Below are positions 24,817 through 36,502 of a DNA stretch of 64,000 nucleotides, piece by piece. Made by a program: the position numbers and the translations under genes. The stretch is from NCBI GenBank assembly GCA_963513935.1, contig OY740774.1:27609949-27673948 (forward strand). Direction: 5' to 3'. A model generated the notes under the pieces. The model ran no database searches. It saw only the letters and a program-made list of their open reading frames with translations, and was not told the DNA's origin. Each line of letters starts with the position of its first letter. Positions within the stretch are counted from its first letter, which is position 1. This stretch comes from Aphrophora alni (lineage: Eukaryota > Arthropoda > Insecta > Hemiptera > Aphrophoridae).

Positions 24817-25459
24817 CTGTTGGAAGAGAAATTTAACATTAGTGATATAGGTCCCATTATAATTTTATTTTATGGATAAGCCCTTTGACATTAAGTATAG
24901 CTGGAATGTATTAGATCTATAATACAGAAATGTGAGGTTATGACATATAGTATAACAGTATATATAACATTACTTTAGATTTAGTTTTGATGAATGATTC
25001 AAAGTTATTTTCGCTGCTGAGTGGGTAGAGAAATCGGGTTCCATCTGATTTAAAAATGCCTATATTATCCCTTAAATAGGATTATATAGGCATTTCTGAC
25101 TCTGGAGAATTAATTACAGGTTTACTGAGGAGGCATGAGTAACATTTTCAATCAGACTAAGACACTATATCTACATTGGTATATGCTTCGTACAAAGATT
25201 TCTATAATGTATGCTTAATGAGATGCTTAATTATTGATTGTTGGAACATTTTCTCAATGTTGTATTATTTCTTATTTCAAAATAAATTTTAAAAGGATAA
25301 GATCATTGATTTTATGTGGTGATATTTTCAAGATAATGCAATGTTTTTGACTAATTTGTACATTCTAATGCTGGAATGGGGGTTATATTTCGACAATGTG
25401 ATTTCTCTCACTTGTACAGCTAAAGCAAATCTACTGTAAGATTAATGTTTATTGTTCAC
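24817..25459. other. Intron with a compact hairpin
   Basis: The intron between exons 12 and 13. At 25054-25095, AAATGCCTATAT and its exact inverse flank a short loop (42 nt in all). The rest is featureless. Confidence 0.6.
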
Positions 25460-25588
25460 CTCATCAAAAAGTTCCTTCTGAGAATGCCATCTCATGACTG
25501 TTTCCAACACTGCACATAAGAATCTACCGTAACGATTTGCTTCATTTTCAGTGCATGAAGTTACAGAGTATGTAATATCACAGAACAG
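25460..25588 (-). CDS. THOC2: THOC2 exon 12 (local), Tho2 domain
   Basis: Codes local residues 686-728, 43 codons: [43 protein letters not shown]. The SCTENEA-RYGRFLC...LETV-RWHS block is strongly conserved. The acceptor is gtttacag. The donor gtgaac is weak but gives an exact family join to exon 13. Confidence 0.95.
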
Positions 25589-26042
25589 CTGTAAACATAT
25601 GAAACACAAACAATAAAGCAAAAATATTTAAAGCAGAATTTAATCAAATTAACTAACATCGCACAGTCAAATATTAATTTCCTTAATTGTAAGTTACATT
25701 TTTTAATTTGGATACTTTGAGCCCATTTTTCCTTTTTTATCAGGAATAAACACAGACTCTTTATATTTTTATTAAAAGAACAGAATAATAAAATATGATT
25801 CTAATTTAAAAACAAAAAAATTCAGGAAATGAAAATAAAATACAAATAAATAAATATTTTAACTGCTACTAAATAAAACTGATCATGAATAATTTATAGT
25901 TAGCGAAAATATACTGATACGTTCAATTAAGTAAAAAGAAAATATAATGTGCAATTAAATTTTACAAATACAAATAAAATTACCATGAGAAAATTTCTGT
26001 AGATATTATTTGGTTTATATTCACGTTCAAAGTAATACTTAC
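25589..26042. other. Short intron, nothing recognised
   Basis: The shortest intron (454 bp), AT-rich and free of recognisable repeats. Confidence 0.5.
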
Positions 26043-26234
26043 TCTATCGTAGCAGAGAAGAGTAGAAAAGTTAGCAGTCCTCAAACTATGTAACATGTGG
26101 ACAAATTTTGCACAATATAGGGCATCAGTCATAGTAAACACACACCGTGGGAATAGACATAACTGTAACAATTGTGTGATGGTGTCGTTCTTGGCTGACT
26201 TTGCTGAACGAGACAAGAACCAACTGTCTTTTTC
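26043..26234 (-). CDS. THOC2: THOC2 exon 11 (local), Tho2 domain
   Basis: Codes local residues 622-685, 64 codons: [40 protein letters not shown], then [20 protein letters not shown] and CYDR. The QLCLFPRC...DA-YCAKFV...[10 protein letters not shown] run is the core of the Tho2 domain. The acceptor is attgtag and the donor gtaagt. The preceding intron (7.9 kb) holds the piggyBac nest. Confidence 0.96.
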
Positions 26235-26690
26235 CTACAATGAAAACAATGAAATTCATTACAAATAGCTTAGTCATAAAACTATTCTTCTGAGTTTGCT
26301 GTAATATTTCGTATACAGAATGACCTAAAAGCCAATTCAAGCTGCATTAATTATTATTGTTATATTTATTACATTAATTTATAATAGTTATAAAGAATTA
26401 TAACTAGTTGGTTAAATGTTTCAAATCAGCATTGCCTAAGCCTTGATGAAACTATTTTACACATTATATAAATTATTATTGCTAGCAATGTTAGTGAAGG
26501 CAATTCCATATAAATAGCTGAAGTCGTTCAATCATGTTTGGTTTTCTGGCATAATCAGAATTCTTCACCATATCCTATAAAAAGAAGTCCATCAGTGTGA
26601 TATCAGATGGCATTGGTGGCATTTTATCATTTTAATGGAAATACTGACGAACAGCTATGGTGTACACCAAAATATTAAAAATAAACTTCA
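26235..26690. other. Intron sequence, nothing recognised
   Basis: AT-rich start of the 7.9-kb intron before the TTAA copy E. Confidence 0.4.
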
Positions 26691-28200
26691 TTAACCCTAG
26701 AACTGCCTACTATAAAGTCGGGTTATTTAGCTCCATTTAATCTTTTTTTTAATTCATAAAAAACAGTAATATATTGCAAAACAAAACACAATGCTTTTTT
26801 CTTAGAAATATGTATAGAATGTATTAATGTAATGAAAAATATGTTAGATGTAAAGGTTTTGGAGTAAGAATGTTAGGAATCAAAAAATGTGCAAAAAATG
26901 AAGTGAAAATGCCACAGAAAAGCCTATATAAACTCGTACTATGTAACAAACTTTTTTTTTTTATTTTTCAAGATTGGCAAAAGTTTTGTAATGTAGTTAT
27001 GAATAAATGTTGATACAAAAATAAATCAATTTATAAAATTTACATGGTGAAAAATCAATAATTATGATTTTAAAAAACCTTTTTGAAAAGTTAGGATTAT
27101 TTTGAAAAATTGACCAATAATAGTAAAATTATGCAAACACAACTTGTTACATATCATTTTTCTCAGAAAGCTACATACAATTTACTTGTGCAATGAAAAA
27201 CAATTTAGATGTAAAGGTTTTGGATTGAGTATGTCAGGAATAAAAAATCCGTGCAATAACCGAAGCCAAAATTCCACATAAAAAGTATTACCATACAATT
27301 TTAAAAATTCATTTCCAAAATATATACAAAAGTTTTGTAATATAGTTAGTTGTAAATAAAAGTTGATAATAAAATAAATCAATTTATAAAATTTCCATGT
27401 TGAAAAATTATTTTTATGATGGAAAAAACTTACTGATTATTTTGAAAAATTACACAACTTGTTAAATACCATTGTTTAGAGAAATGTACGTAAAATTGAA
27501 CTATGAATTTATAAATTGTCTTCACATCCAAAAGTTTTAACCTAAAAATTACCAACAAACTTTCATAAAAATTTGATTAGACTATTCAAACACTAGTTGT
27601 GGCGATAAATCTATAAATACAAACATCAACAAAATATAATAAATAATTCACAATATATTAAAATCCATAAATCTATTAAAACAACTATTTACAGTTGATG
27701 TGCCTACACAACGCTTAGCATCAGATTTGCTTTGTTACAACTCAACTGAACGAACAACATTCACCAGACAAGTTTGTTTACGACTTTCCTTATGTTAGTC
27801 AAGTTCAAAATATTAGTTGGATAGGGAATGAAATAAAACATTTTACAGATCTGAAATTTTACTTTACAATGCTATAAAGATCGTAAAAAAAATTGAAATA
27901 TTACTAATCGATATTTGACATTTCGTAAACGTATCGAAAAGTAAACTCGATTGGTTACAATTTTGTATCTCAAAAACAATGGCAATTTAGAATATGTAAT
28001 TCGAAAGAGGAAGAAAAATATTATAAAATATTGTCAATTTAAAGGTATTTGGACGAGTATTAACATTTACAAAAATTATATGAAGAAGGACATATTTTGT
28101 TATATTATGATGAACTGTTGTGTATTCTATTGTCAAAACACACTAATTATATAGAATTCTTTAATTTTTACTTTAAAAGTTGTAACAATTCGAAATATAT
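26691..28200 (-). mobile_element. TTAA-family element, copy E (right end unclear)
   Basis: The left end TTAACCCTAGAACTGCC is at 26691. Three AT-rich units follow, with boxes near 26800, 27155 and 27475. The sequence then resembles the middle of copies B and D (CGAAAGAGGAAGAAAAATA near 28001). No matching GAGGGTTAA right end was found before the next feature, so the end given is approximate. Confidence 0.55.
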
Positions 28201-28453
28201 TGAATACCAAGATTCAATAAAAGCAAGACACTTAAAGGAATGTCATTCAAACCCCAACTCAAACGACATCTGACGGAAAACACGCGAAACTGATATATAG
28301 GTGCCTAGATAGAACAGAATCCCCGACTTCGTTACGATTTGGCCAAATTAAAAATATTTCCCAACATTTTTAACCCATAGTCGCCACCTCAAAATGAATT
28401 AAAAATGTTCCAAATTACTAGGAAAATTATTAGGTTAACACAATCGATATAAA

Positions 28454-28891
28454 GTGGCGTTTCTTACTGATACAATGGGCATTGTGAATGAAACACTGAC
28501 TCGATTGCAAGGAGACTACAACAAAATTGTAACGAAAATGATGAGTATTGTTTTTTTTTCACAGGAACAAAAGTTCAATATGTATATTGAAGAACTGTCA
28601 AAGGGTGATTATTCCAGCTTTCCTTCAGTTAAAACTCTGTTTGATGAAAATCCAGATGAAAAGCAAGATGTTTCTCATTTAATAAAGCTGTTGACAAACC
28701 TAAAAGACGAAATGAATGTGAGGTTTAGTGACTTCAGGAAGTATCAAGAACCATTTCGCTTGCACATGTCTGATGTGCAATTACATAACCAAGGACCATC
28801 TACATCGATAACGACTAGCTCGGCACCTCTACTCCCACACGGACTAACCAAGACTGCCAAAAGATGGGAAAAAAGCTTGTATAGTCTGTAG
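28454..28891 (+). pseudogene. hAT transposase fragment (GTF2IRD2/ZBED5-like)
   Basis: An open frame of 145 residues. Its first hundred residues, FLTDTMGIVNETLTRLQGDY, FNMYIEELSKGDYSSFPSVK, VRFSDFRKYQEPFRL, follow the pattern of the hAT transposase middle region in ZBED5 and GTF2IRD2-type proteins (FLTD...LN..LQG...HFP...RFSDF). The remainder (GPSTSITTSS...) is a different, linker-like sequence. Neither the N-terminal fingers nor the catalytic residues are present. Confidence 0.6.
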
Positions 28892-29036
28892 TGAGGGTAA
28901 CGTTAGCCATGTAAGGTCTCGATTCTGGTGTCCAGCGTGTAACGCCGGTGTACACCCGGATTGTTTACCAAACCTCAACTACTACTGGAGGTGTGGACGA
29001 GGAAGGACTAAATTTGCAAGCCTTCCCAACCAGTAA
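28848..29036 (+). pseudogene. piggyBac-type C-terminal Cys/His finger
   Basis: In a frame shifted from the hAT fragment it overlaps: PRLPKDGKKACIVC, then RFWCPACNAGVHPDCLPNL and YYWR, ending at TAA 29034-29036. The C-x2-C...C-x2-C...H-x2-C pattern is the Cys-rich C-terminal domain of piggyBac transposases. The intact-looking piggyBac at 30.4-32.3 kb ends in the same kind of domain but with different residues. The rest of this second transposase is missing. Confidence 0.65.
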
Positions 29037-29638
29037 TGTTGGTTCGTGATGTTCCGGACAGCTGCAGCGCTACAGGATATCTGGATGCCATTCAAGCCGT
29101 AAGTATACAAAATTTATTTTATTTTACCTTATTACATTATATTATTCATATATTTGGTTTTATATTATCATTTACAAGTTGTATGTATAAATTTATCATT
29201 TACATGTTATATGTAAGAATCTTTGAAAAAACCCCTAACCTTGCTCTATAGGGATTTTCGACTTTTTATGTAAAAATATAGCCTATATTTCCTAATAAAA
29301 ATTGTATAAATTGATTTAGACTTTTACCAACATTTATTCACAACTATATTGCAAAACTTTTGTATATTTTGAAAAAATTCTAATTTTTTTAATTTTTATA
29401 TGGTTTATATACCTATTTCTGTGGAATTTTGCCTCAGTTACAGGGTAATTTTGTTGGTTCCATACATAATAACTCCAAAATGTTTCCAACTAAAATTTTT
29501 TGCATTACACACATAAAATCTATGTATCTTTCTGAGAACATAGGTAATAAAAACTTGGGTTTTGAATAATAATAATATATTTGGTAAATTTTTAAAAAGT
29601 AAGCAAATTTTCACTTTTTACGTAAAAATTAACCATGT

Positions 29639-32587
29639 TTAACTCTCCCAGTGTCTGTTGTAAAATCTAAAATGCCGCACTGTTTTTGGCTAAAACGCAT
29701 GATTTCGGTTAAAAATTCACCAAAAATTCATTTCTAGGCCTAGACATATAAATGATGCATGAAATTATTCAGAAAAGTATAGGGATTATTGTGCAATAAA
29801 TAAAAATTACATATCTTTGCTAGAAAGTTTGAGTGTTCTCACCCAAAATTAGAAAATGTTTCAAAATTTTTATTTTTCAAATTTGACCACTATCAGAAAA
29901 CATACCTACACCTATGTTATAAAAATTCCAGAATAGCCATTTTGTTCCAAATTTTATGTAGTTTCAGAAAATATTTACTTATATAGGCAATATATACACA
30001 CATACAAGGTTTGAGCACTAAAACTAAAACTACATACACAGTGCGCACACTTTTTTTTTGGGTAAAACGCAAGCTTTTGGTATAGAATGCAGTAAAAATA
30101 CAGTAATAAAACTAGGGAAATATTGCATGCATCACATTACTCAGAAAATTATAGAGAATATTGTAAAGTAAATAAAAGTTACTCACCTTTGCTGGAATTT
30201 CTGAATTGCCTCTCCCAAAATAAGAAATTTGTTTCAAAACTTTTCTTTTTGAATTTACACTACTATCACAAAATCCAAACATCTATATTATATACAATCC
30301 AAATACATCAATTTGTTCAAAATTGTATTTAGTTTCACAAAAATGTATTTACATTGGAAATATATTTACACACACAAAATTAGAGCACTAAAACAAAAAC
30401 TATATACACGGTGCTGACCGCACTTTTACTCGGAAGAGCTGCTGTCATTTCTAGTTCTCTTTTTGCCTCCCTTCATTGGCCTCCAGAAGTGATCCAGCTT
30501 ATGGAAACACTCCCTGTGAACTCCAGAGTTGCAACCAGGACAAATAAAACGAGATCTTCCATGTTTACACACAACACAAATGCGAAGTTGTGTACCAGGT
30601 AACTTGTCAATACGATGATCTCCATCGCCACCAGGTCCAATTGGTCCAGCCACAGGTTCATCCGGATCTTCCACTAAAGCCTCAATTATACTAATTAAAA
30701 AGTCTCTTCTAGCCATTGGCTTGTCTGTATTTTTTGAGTACAGCACATATGCATTGAACATGGCGATATCAACGTAGTTGAAAAATAGCTTCTTCCAGTA
30801 TTTCGTTGTCTGTCTATCACAGGAGTTGTGATAAACAGACTTGTCGCTAACATCTACACCGCCCATACATTGGTTGTACTTGTCAATCATAACTGGTTTC
30901 ATTCCCTCTCTATTACTTTTCTTACTTTTTATAATTTTATCTTCAGCGTGGATGGCAGTTGACATAACGATGACCTGTTTTCTTTTTTGTTGCTGTTTAA
31001 AGGCTACTAACAAAATTTCTCCTTGTCTGAAATAAAGAGATTCTCTTTCACCAAGAACACAATTTTTTATCTCTAGACAAAGATGTTTTGAATTTTTATT
31101 CATGGTACCAGTCAAAAATGTATTTCTGTCCAACAAACTTCTAGCCAAGGGGATTTTTGTGTAAAAGTTATCCGTGAAGATGTGATGACCTTTATCTAAC
31201 AACCTGCCTTTCTCCATAATTTCTAATACTACTTTTTCTGTAAATGGCGTAGCACCCCTGTCAGCTAAATAATCTGTACCACTATACATTTCTATATGGT
31301 AAACATAACTGGTTTTACTATCACAACATTCAAATTTTTTTATGCCAAACTGCTTATGTTTTTTATTTCGTAGGTACTGTATAAAAGCACATCAATTTTT
31401 CATTCCTACTAAACTTTCATCTATTGATATATTTTGGTAGGGCCTAAAATATTTTTTGAATAAATTGTTGAAAAGGTCTAAAACAAATCTTACTTTATTC
31501 CATGGGTCATAACCAGGTTCGCCTTTTGGAGGGTTTTGTCTTGAAGTTAGGTGAAGATGGCTATTTAGTAATAAAAATCTATTTACAGACATGGTTTTAT
31601 GGTACCAAATACTCATTTGGGATGATCTCGTATCCCAAAAACTTTTCACAGGCCTATTCTTAGCGCCAGTCAAACCCATATTCAAAATTATAGAAATGTA
31701 CTTTCTAAGTTCTTTCATGGTGACATTTACCCAAGATTTTATGCGAGAGAATTTTTTCAATTGGCCAGAGTTTCTTTTTTCTTGAAGTTTGTTGTTTGCA
31801 TAAATATTAATTTCCCTAGCCAACACATTGAAAAACCCTGATGTAAGAAATAGCAAAGCATAGGCTATAGGCTTACTATTTTTAGTAGGACATTGTTGTA
31901 TGCCTGGATTCCTTACTTCAAAAAGTTGGCCTACATCTCTTTCAGGCTCAGGCGGGTACACTCGAACCCAAGGATTAGCAACTGGAAGTTGTGGAGTATT
32001 TAGGCCTACAAAATTGTTATTATTTTTAGGTGAATCAGGCCTATTACTTTGTAATTCTTCCTTATCTGATGTTTCTAATTCATCTAAATTAGGTTCGTAA
32101 TTATCATCGCTACCCGAGGAAAAATCAGGCAACGAATAATCACTTTCAACTCCATCCTCAATATCACTGTCACTTTCTAAATCACTACCTTCTTCTACAA
32201 CAAAACTATCAATATCACTTACTTCTTCATCAATAATTAGGTCAATTTCACTATCACGGCATAAATTTCCATCCATTTTCAATAACAAACAATCACTAAA
32301 CACGTAAACAAAACAAAGTCCACTTAGGTTAGTTCAAACACCGAACAGCTGAGAAGTAACTGAGAGATTATTATACCATCTGTTGCCGAAAATACTAAAG
32401 CTATATACCGAAAGATGCACCGTTTTCTGTAGAATCGATCGATACCTCATATAGTAAGTTTAGCAAAAGTTGAGCTCTAAAAACTGTAGTTTTGTGACGT
32501 CGCGCACAGTCGTCGCTGCAGCGACTACTAGCACGCATCTTACCGCACAATCGTCGCTATAACGACGACCGACACTTGGAGGGTTAA
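29639..32587 (-). mobile_element. piggyBac transposon, nearly complete
   Basis: Bounded by TTAA at 29639-29642 and 32584-32587 (2941 bp between them). The left end is TTAACTCTCCCAGTGTCTG; the right end inverted is TTAACCCTCCAAGTGTCGG, agreeing at 16 of 19 positions. It lies inside an older repeat whose uninterrupted form survives at 49361-49385 (CCATGTTTAATGAAAATTG). It carries one transposase gene on the minus strand with a single stop. Two palindromes (32512-32525, 32551-32568) sit near the right end, and CAGTGCGCACAC/CGGTGCTGACCGCAC repeats occur near the left (30038, 30408). Confidence 0.92.
30426..32303 (-). pseudogene. piggyBac transposase, one in-frame stop
   Basis: Cut-and-paste DDE transposase that uses TTAA. 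The first open part (32303-31395, about 303 residues) has an acidic start (Met10 at 32276 is an equally good start), a PWVRVYPPEPE stretch, then ELRKYISIILNMGLTGAKNR and NISIDESLVGMKN with the first catalytic Asp. A TGA at 31394-31392 follows. The same frame then reopens at once and runs to 30426: HHIFTDNFYTK (second Asp), YNQCMGGVDVSDKS (third Asp region), and the Cys-rich tail CVVCKHGRSRFICPGCNSGV, HRECFHKL. It ends in a DSSSSE tail. No other break was seen; a CGA-to-TGA change would explain the stop. Confidence 0.92.
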
Positions 32588-33214
32588 TGAAAATTGATTA
32601 TTCTTTTTAGCAACTTTTATCCACAAATATATTAAAAATCTCTAGTAATAGGCCTACTTGAAAAAATAAAAAAAAAAATTGTATGGTGTACATTACCTTT
32701 TCTGTCCAATTTTTGCCTCGGCCACTGGAGGATTTTTTGATTCCTGATCTAATAACTTAAAATATTTTAGATCTAAATTTTTTTTCACTGCATAACTAAA
32801 TTCTATGCACGTTTCTGAAGGAAATGATAATTTGTAGTTGTGTTTTGGATAATATTACTATTTTTGGTGATTTTTTCAAATTACACAAAACATTTTCCCT
32901 TTTTTCGTAAAACTTTTTTTGAAATTTCTTTTCCTAAATATATTCATAAATATTGTACAAAACTTTTGTATATCTAGAAAAAAGGTGGTAAGATATTGAT
33001 TTTGGATGATACAGGTTTTTCTGAAAAAATGTTAACTTCATTTTTTGACACCTAACATACTTACTCCAAAACCGTTTCATATAATTTTTTTTTTTTCCAC
33101 ATAGATAAATTCTACGCATCTTTCTGAGAAAAATCATATATATATATATATACATATATATATTTACATAGATAAATTCTATGCATCTTTATGAGAAAAA
33201 TGATATCCTATAAG

Positions 33215-33550
33215 TGAGGTTTTTTCTCCCATGAGAATGGCGATTAAAAAATAAAAATATCATATCAGTGTTTCATTTCATTTCTGATATCAATGGCTGT
33301 TTTTTCTCATTTATTATGTTTTATTGTGTTTGTTGCAGTATTATTCCATCAGTTTGTGCCTTTTCAGAAACCAAGCCAGGCTTGTAAAATCAAGATCTGC
33401 TTGGATAACCGTGCCAAGTTCGTAAAATTGAAACAGGCTCGGAAAATCGGGCTGGCCTCGAAAAATCAAAGGCTCAATAATTTTGCGATCATAGTTCAAA
33501 ATTTCGAGGGCTCACACATCTCTAATGTGATTTACATATCTCACACCTAG
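33215..33550 (+). repeat. GAGCC-AGGCTCG repeat family, copy R1 (partial)
   Basis: GTTGCAGTATTATTCCATCA, AAACCAAGCCAGGCTTG and CGTGCCAAGTTCGTAAAA match 36.3-36.48 kb and 43.6-43.92 kb in the same orientation. Inside are irregular 20-30 bp repeats of the form CCAGGCTCG-AAAATC. No coding content. Class unknown. Confidence 0.65.
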
Positions 33551-34110
33551 TTCTGTATTTCGGCAATAAGCCAATGTAACAGCAAATGAAACCACTAATA
33601 TATCTTGATTGCAGCAACCGGAATTATACCACCACTAGTTACTGACGACACAATCTGTTATTATCAGATGATTTTAATTATACTCTAACTTACTTTAAAC
33701 ACCTTATGAATAAAAGAAGGAGTAAAAAATAATGGATGTTGTAGTTTATTTACTAAGAAATTATTTTGTTAATCTGCTATCAATATCTCTGTTATCTTTG
33801 ACATCAATAATAATGACTCGGTCTTTTTATATACTACTGTTAAAAGGATACATATAAAATGTGTATACCAAATCTTGTCTCGATTCATCATTTCTGAAGT
33901 TTTAAATTTGTGTAGAAAAAACACAATCAGAACAAGAGAAGAAAAATAAAACTTTTCGGAGACATGTTTAGTAAAACATTTTTCTTAATTTTAATACTCT
34001 ACTCATTCCTAAAATTCTGCAAGCTCTAGAGCGAGAATGAAAAACAAAATATTTGTTTAATCTATTTTTAAATTAAACAGACATTAATCTATTATATTTG
34101 AACACAATAC
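33551..34110. other. Intron sequence beside exon 10
   Basis: AT-rich, nothing recognised. Confidence 0.4.
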
Positions 34111-34227
34111 CTGTTTTAGTCTTGCCATAACTTTCTCAACATGTTCTTGTTGTTTCTTTTTTTCATCTTGCAATTTCTCCATTAACACATTGTACCTTTC
34201 CACTTCTTTCTTCTGTTTACTTGCCGG
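34111..34227 (-). CDS. THOC2: THOC2 exon 10 (local), coiled-coil-like segment
   Basis: Codes local residues 583-621, 39 codons. It is very rich in Lys, Glu and Gln: PASKQKKEVERYNVLMEKLQ, then DEKKKQQEHVEKVMARLKQ. Vertebrate THOC2 has a KKKKEKER...EEEKKQMEHVQRV helix at this point. The acceptor is tgttttag and the donor gtattg. It is short and lies between two of the larger introns. Confidence 0.92.
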
Positions 34228-34486
34228 CTAAAACAATAAAATAATAATACAAATGGTTTCTGCCTAACTATTTTCTAACTATAAAATTATATTACATACA
34301 TAAACACAAACTAATTATACTAAGATTCAAATATAACAGATATCAATTTTATAAAATTATGGAAAAATTGAGCCTAAATATTTTCAACTCTATATACTTA
34401 TGAGTTGGGTGTGAAGTGTATATTTTAGCATGCATCTACATATGTGCAGTGTCTAATATGTCCTAGAAGTACTTGCTTTAGCTCCT

Positions 34487-34825
34487 CTTCTTTCTTATGT
34501 AGACCCTTTCTGTGCGTATACATCTGGAAAATACCTGGTCAAATTCTAACCTTTTATATAATTTTCCCGACCCATGTGACCTGAACTGGCAGGCGGCTTC
34601 TTTCTTATGTAGACCCTTTCTGTGCGTATACATCTGGAAAATACCTGGTCAAATTCTAACCTTTTATATAATTTTCCCGACCCATGTGACCTGAACTGGC
34701 AGGCGGCTTCTTTCTTATGTAGACCCTTTCTGTGCGTATTCATCTGGAAAATACCTGGTCAAATTCTAACCTTTTATATAATTTTCCCGACCCATGTGAG
34801 CTGAACTGGCAGGCGGCTTCTTTCT
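34487..34825 (+). repeat. 110-bp tandem repeat, 3.1 copies
   Basis: The unit begins CTTCTTTCTTATGTAGACCC; repeats start at 34487, 34597 and 34707. The copies are nearly identical: the third has TATTCATC for TATACATC and GTGAGC for GTGACC. GC content is higher than the surroundings. It lies 260 bp from exon 10 in the upstream intron. It is a minisatellite-like array; the spacer-free structure rules out CRISPR. Confidence 0.95.
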
Positions 34826-35744
34826 ATAAATCTGTATATTTATACTACTTTCATACTACTCTAATTCTTTCAAGTCATCTGTAACCCAAAGATCTGTATC
34901 TCTGATTATACTACACTATATTTTACTTTCATTTCTCTTCGGCTAATGCTAAGTTGTAAATCGACCCGTGCTGATGGAGTGAATGACACTGACATAATGC
35001 TGTATCAAACAGAGCCCTAGGATATGTACGACCACCTAGAATAAGGAGCCATACCCATTCCGGCAGAGCTCTGAATGAGCAGACCTCTAGTCCCCGCCTA
35101 TACGTAGGAACAACGTAACAAAGAAACAAACTTTAAACCAAAGTAGGATATCACCACAAAAGATCAAGCTGACCGAATGGAGCATAACTTCTGCAACTAA
35201 AACCTATCTTCTTTTTTTTTCGTATCCTTTAAGGCAAAACTTTTTATTTATTTAAGCCAATAGTGTTGCAAAGAGCATTATTTAACAAACAATTTTTTTT
35301 TTTTTTTTAATTACAACTATATCTGCTTAACTTCCTTGTAAATCAATCATCCAAAATTTATATTAAAAAAACAATATTTTTTATACTAAATAAATAAATG
35401 TAATTGAAATCTTTCTTCTAAAATTACAAAAAACTTCAATTAAAAACTAATATTTATTTTTGTACAAGGTTATTACTATTATTACAGGGGAAATAATTAT
35501 TACCATCAAAGCAAAAAATGTTTAAAAGATAAATATGTAAGTACGACTGATATAATGTTAATATATCATCAGTTAGACTAAAGATGTGCAGTTCATAAAT
35601 AAACTAAGCAAACATAATAAAACTACTTATTGACACAACTTACACTTTGTAAAGAGCTGTTCGAATTGACAATCTTACACTACTCTTGCTCTCCTATTGG
35701 CTTATCACTCAACGGACTTGATTCCTGGCGCATAGTGTTAATGT
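34826..35744. other. Intron sequence, nothing recognised
   Basis: Between the 110-bp array and repeat R2. It contains T-rich runs near 35211 and 35291. No motif. Confidence 0.4.
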
Positions 35745-36485
35745 TTATAATCCTTGTATAGAATCATTAATGTCTATTTCCTGCTTACATTATTATCTGT
35801 CCTTACCTCTCCCCCACAATCGATGTTTTATGTGTTATTCGGTTCCTGGGTGATATATTTTTTTCTTTTTTATGGGTCCCTTGTAACAACATTTAAGGTT
35901 TTATTATTTAATACTCTATAAAATTCTCTTATTGATAGATTATTGAAGTTCAATGTTGCTTTGTGATACACTTTCATTACTATAGGCCCCATGATAACCA
36001 ATTTGACAGTATTAATTACATGTACTACTGAATAAATGAACAGGAATTATCAATTTCTCAATTTTCTTGAAATTTAACACAATAAAAATGAATTCAATTT
36101 TTTTCTGGGTTATAATTTTGAAATAGAATTTTCTTTATTTGGCTGTTGTTTTAAAATTTGTCACAAGTGGTAGCTTACATCTTTTCTCCTGGTAACTTCC
36201 TCTTATTTGCAGGTTAATAAAATCTTATTTTCTAGTCATTAGAAGGACAACTAAAAGATATATCATATCCGTTAGTTTTATATTTGATACTAATTAATAC
36301 AGTTTTTTCTCAATTCATCAGTTCAAGCTTTATTGGGCTTTCATTGCAGTACTGTATTATTCTACCAGTTAGGGCCTTGTTCCAAAAACGAGCCAGGCTC
36401 GTAAAAGCAATACCTGTCCAGAGTTCGTAAAACTCGAGCCACGTTCGGAAAATCAAGTTGTGCATGGCAAATCAGCTCCAGGCCT
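35745..36485 (+). repeat. GAGCC-AGGCTCG repeat family, copy R2
   Basis: Shares with copy R3 (43.27-43.96 kb) the blocks ACCTCTCCCCCACAATCG, TATAATTTTGAAAT, TTTGGCTGTTGTT and GCAGTACTGTATTATTCTAC, in the same order over about 700 bp. It ends in the same CGAGCCAGGCTCG words. No coding capacity. The shared order shows an interspersed element rather than chance. Confidence 0.7.
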
Positions 36486-36502
36486 GTTTTATTTTAAGTT
36501 GT

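Larger units (their letters stand above)
28370..33220 (+). mobile_element. TTAA-family element, copy F, interrupted by piggyBac
   Basis: Starts at a TTAA end (TTAACCCATAGTCGCC, 28370) and contains coding fragments 28454-29036, then the 330-bp-type units at 29280-29638. These continue after the piggyBac insertion from 32588 to about 33210 (boxes near 32805, 33110 and 33180). The host repeat is therefore older than the piggyBac element. The far right end is not clear. Confidence 0.55.

Noticed and set aside
34512..34804. Overlapping open frames in the 110-bp array on both strands
   Set aside because: They arise because the repeat lacks stops in some frames; 110 is not a multiple of three and no protein signature is present.
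34487..34825. CRISPR-like array
   Set aside because: Repeats are contiguous with no unique spacers, and the genome is eukaryotic.
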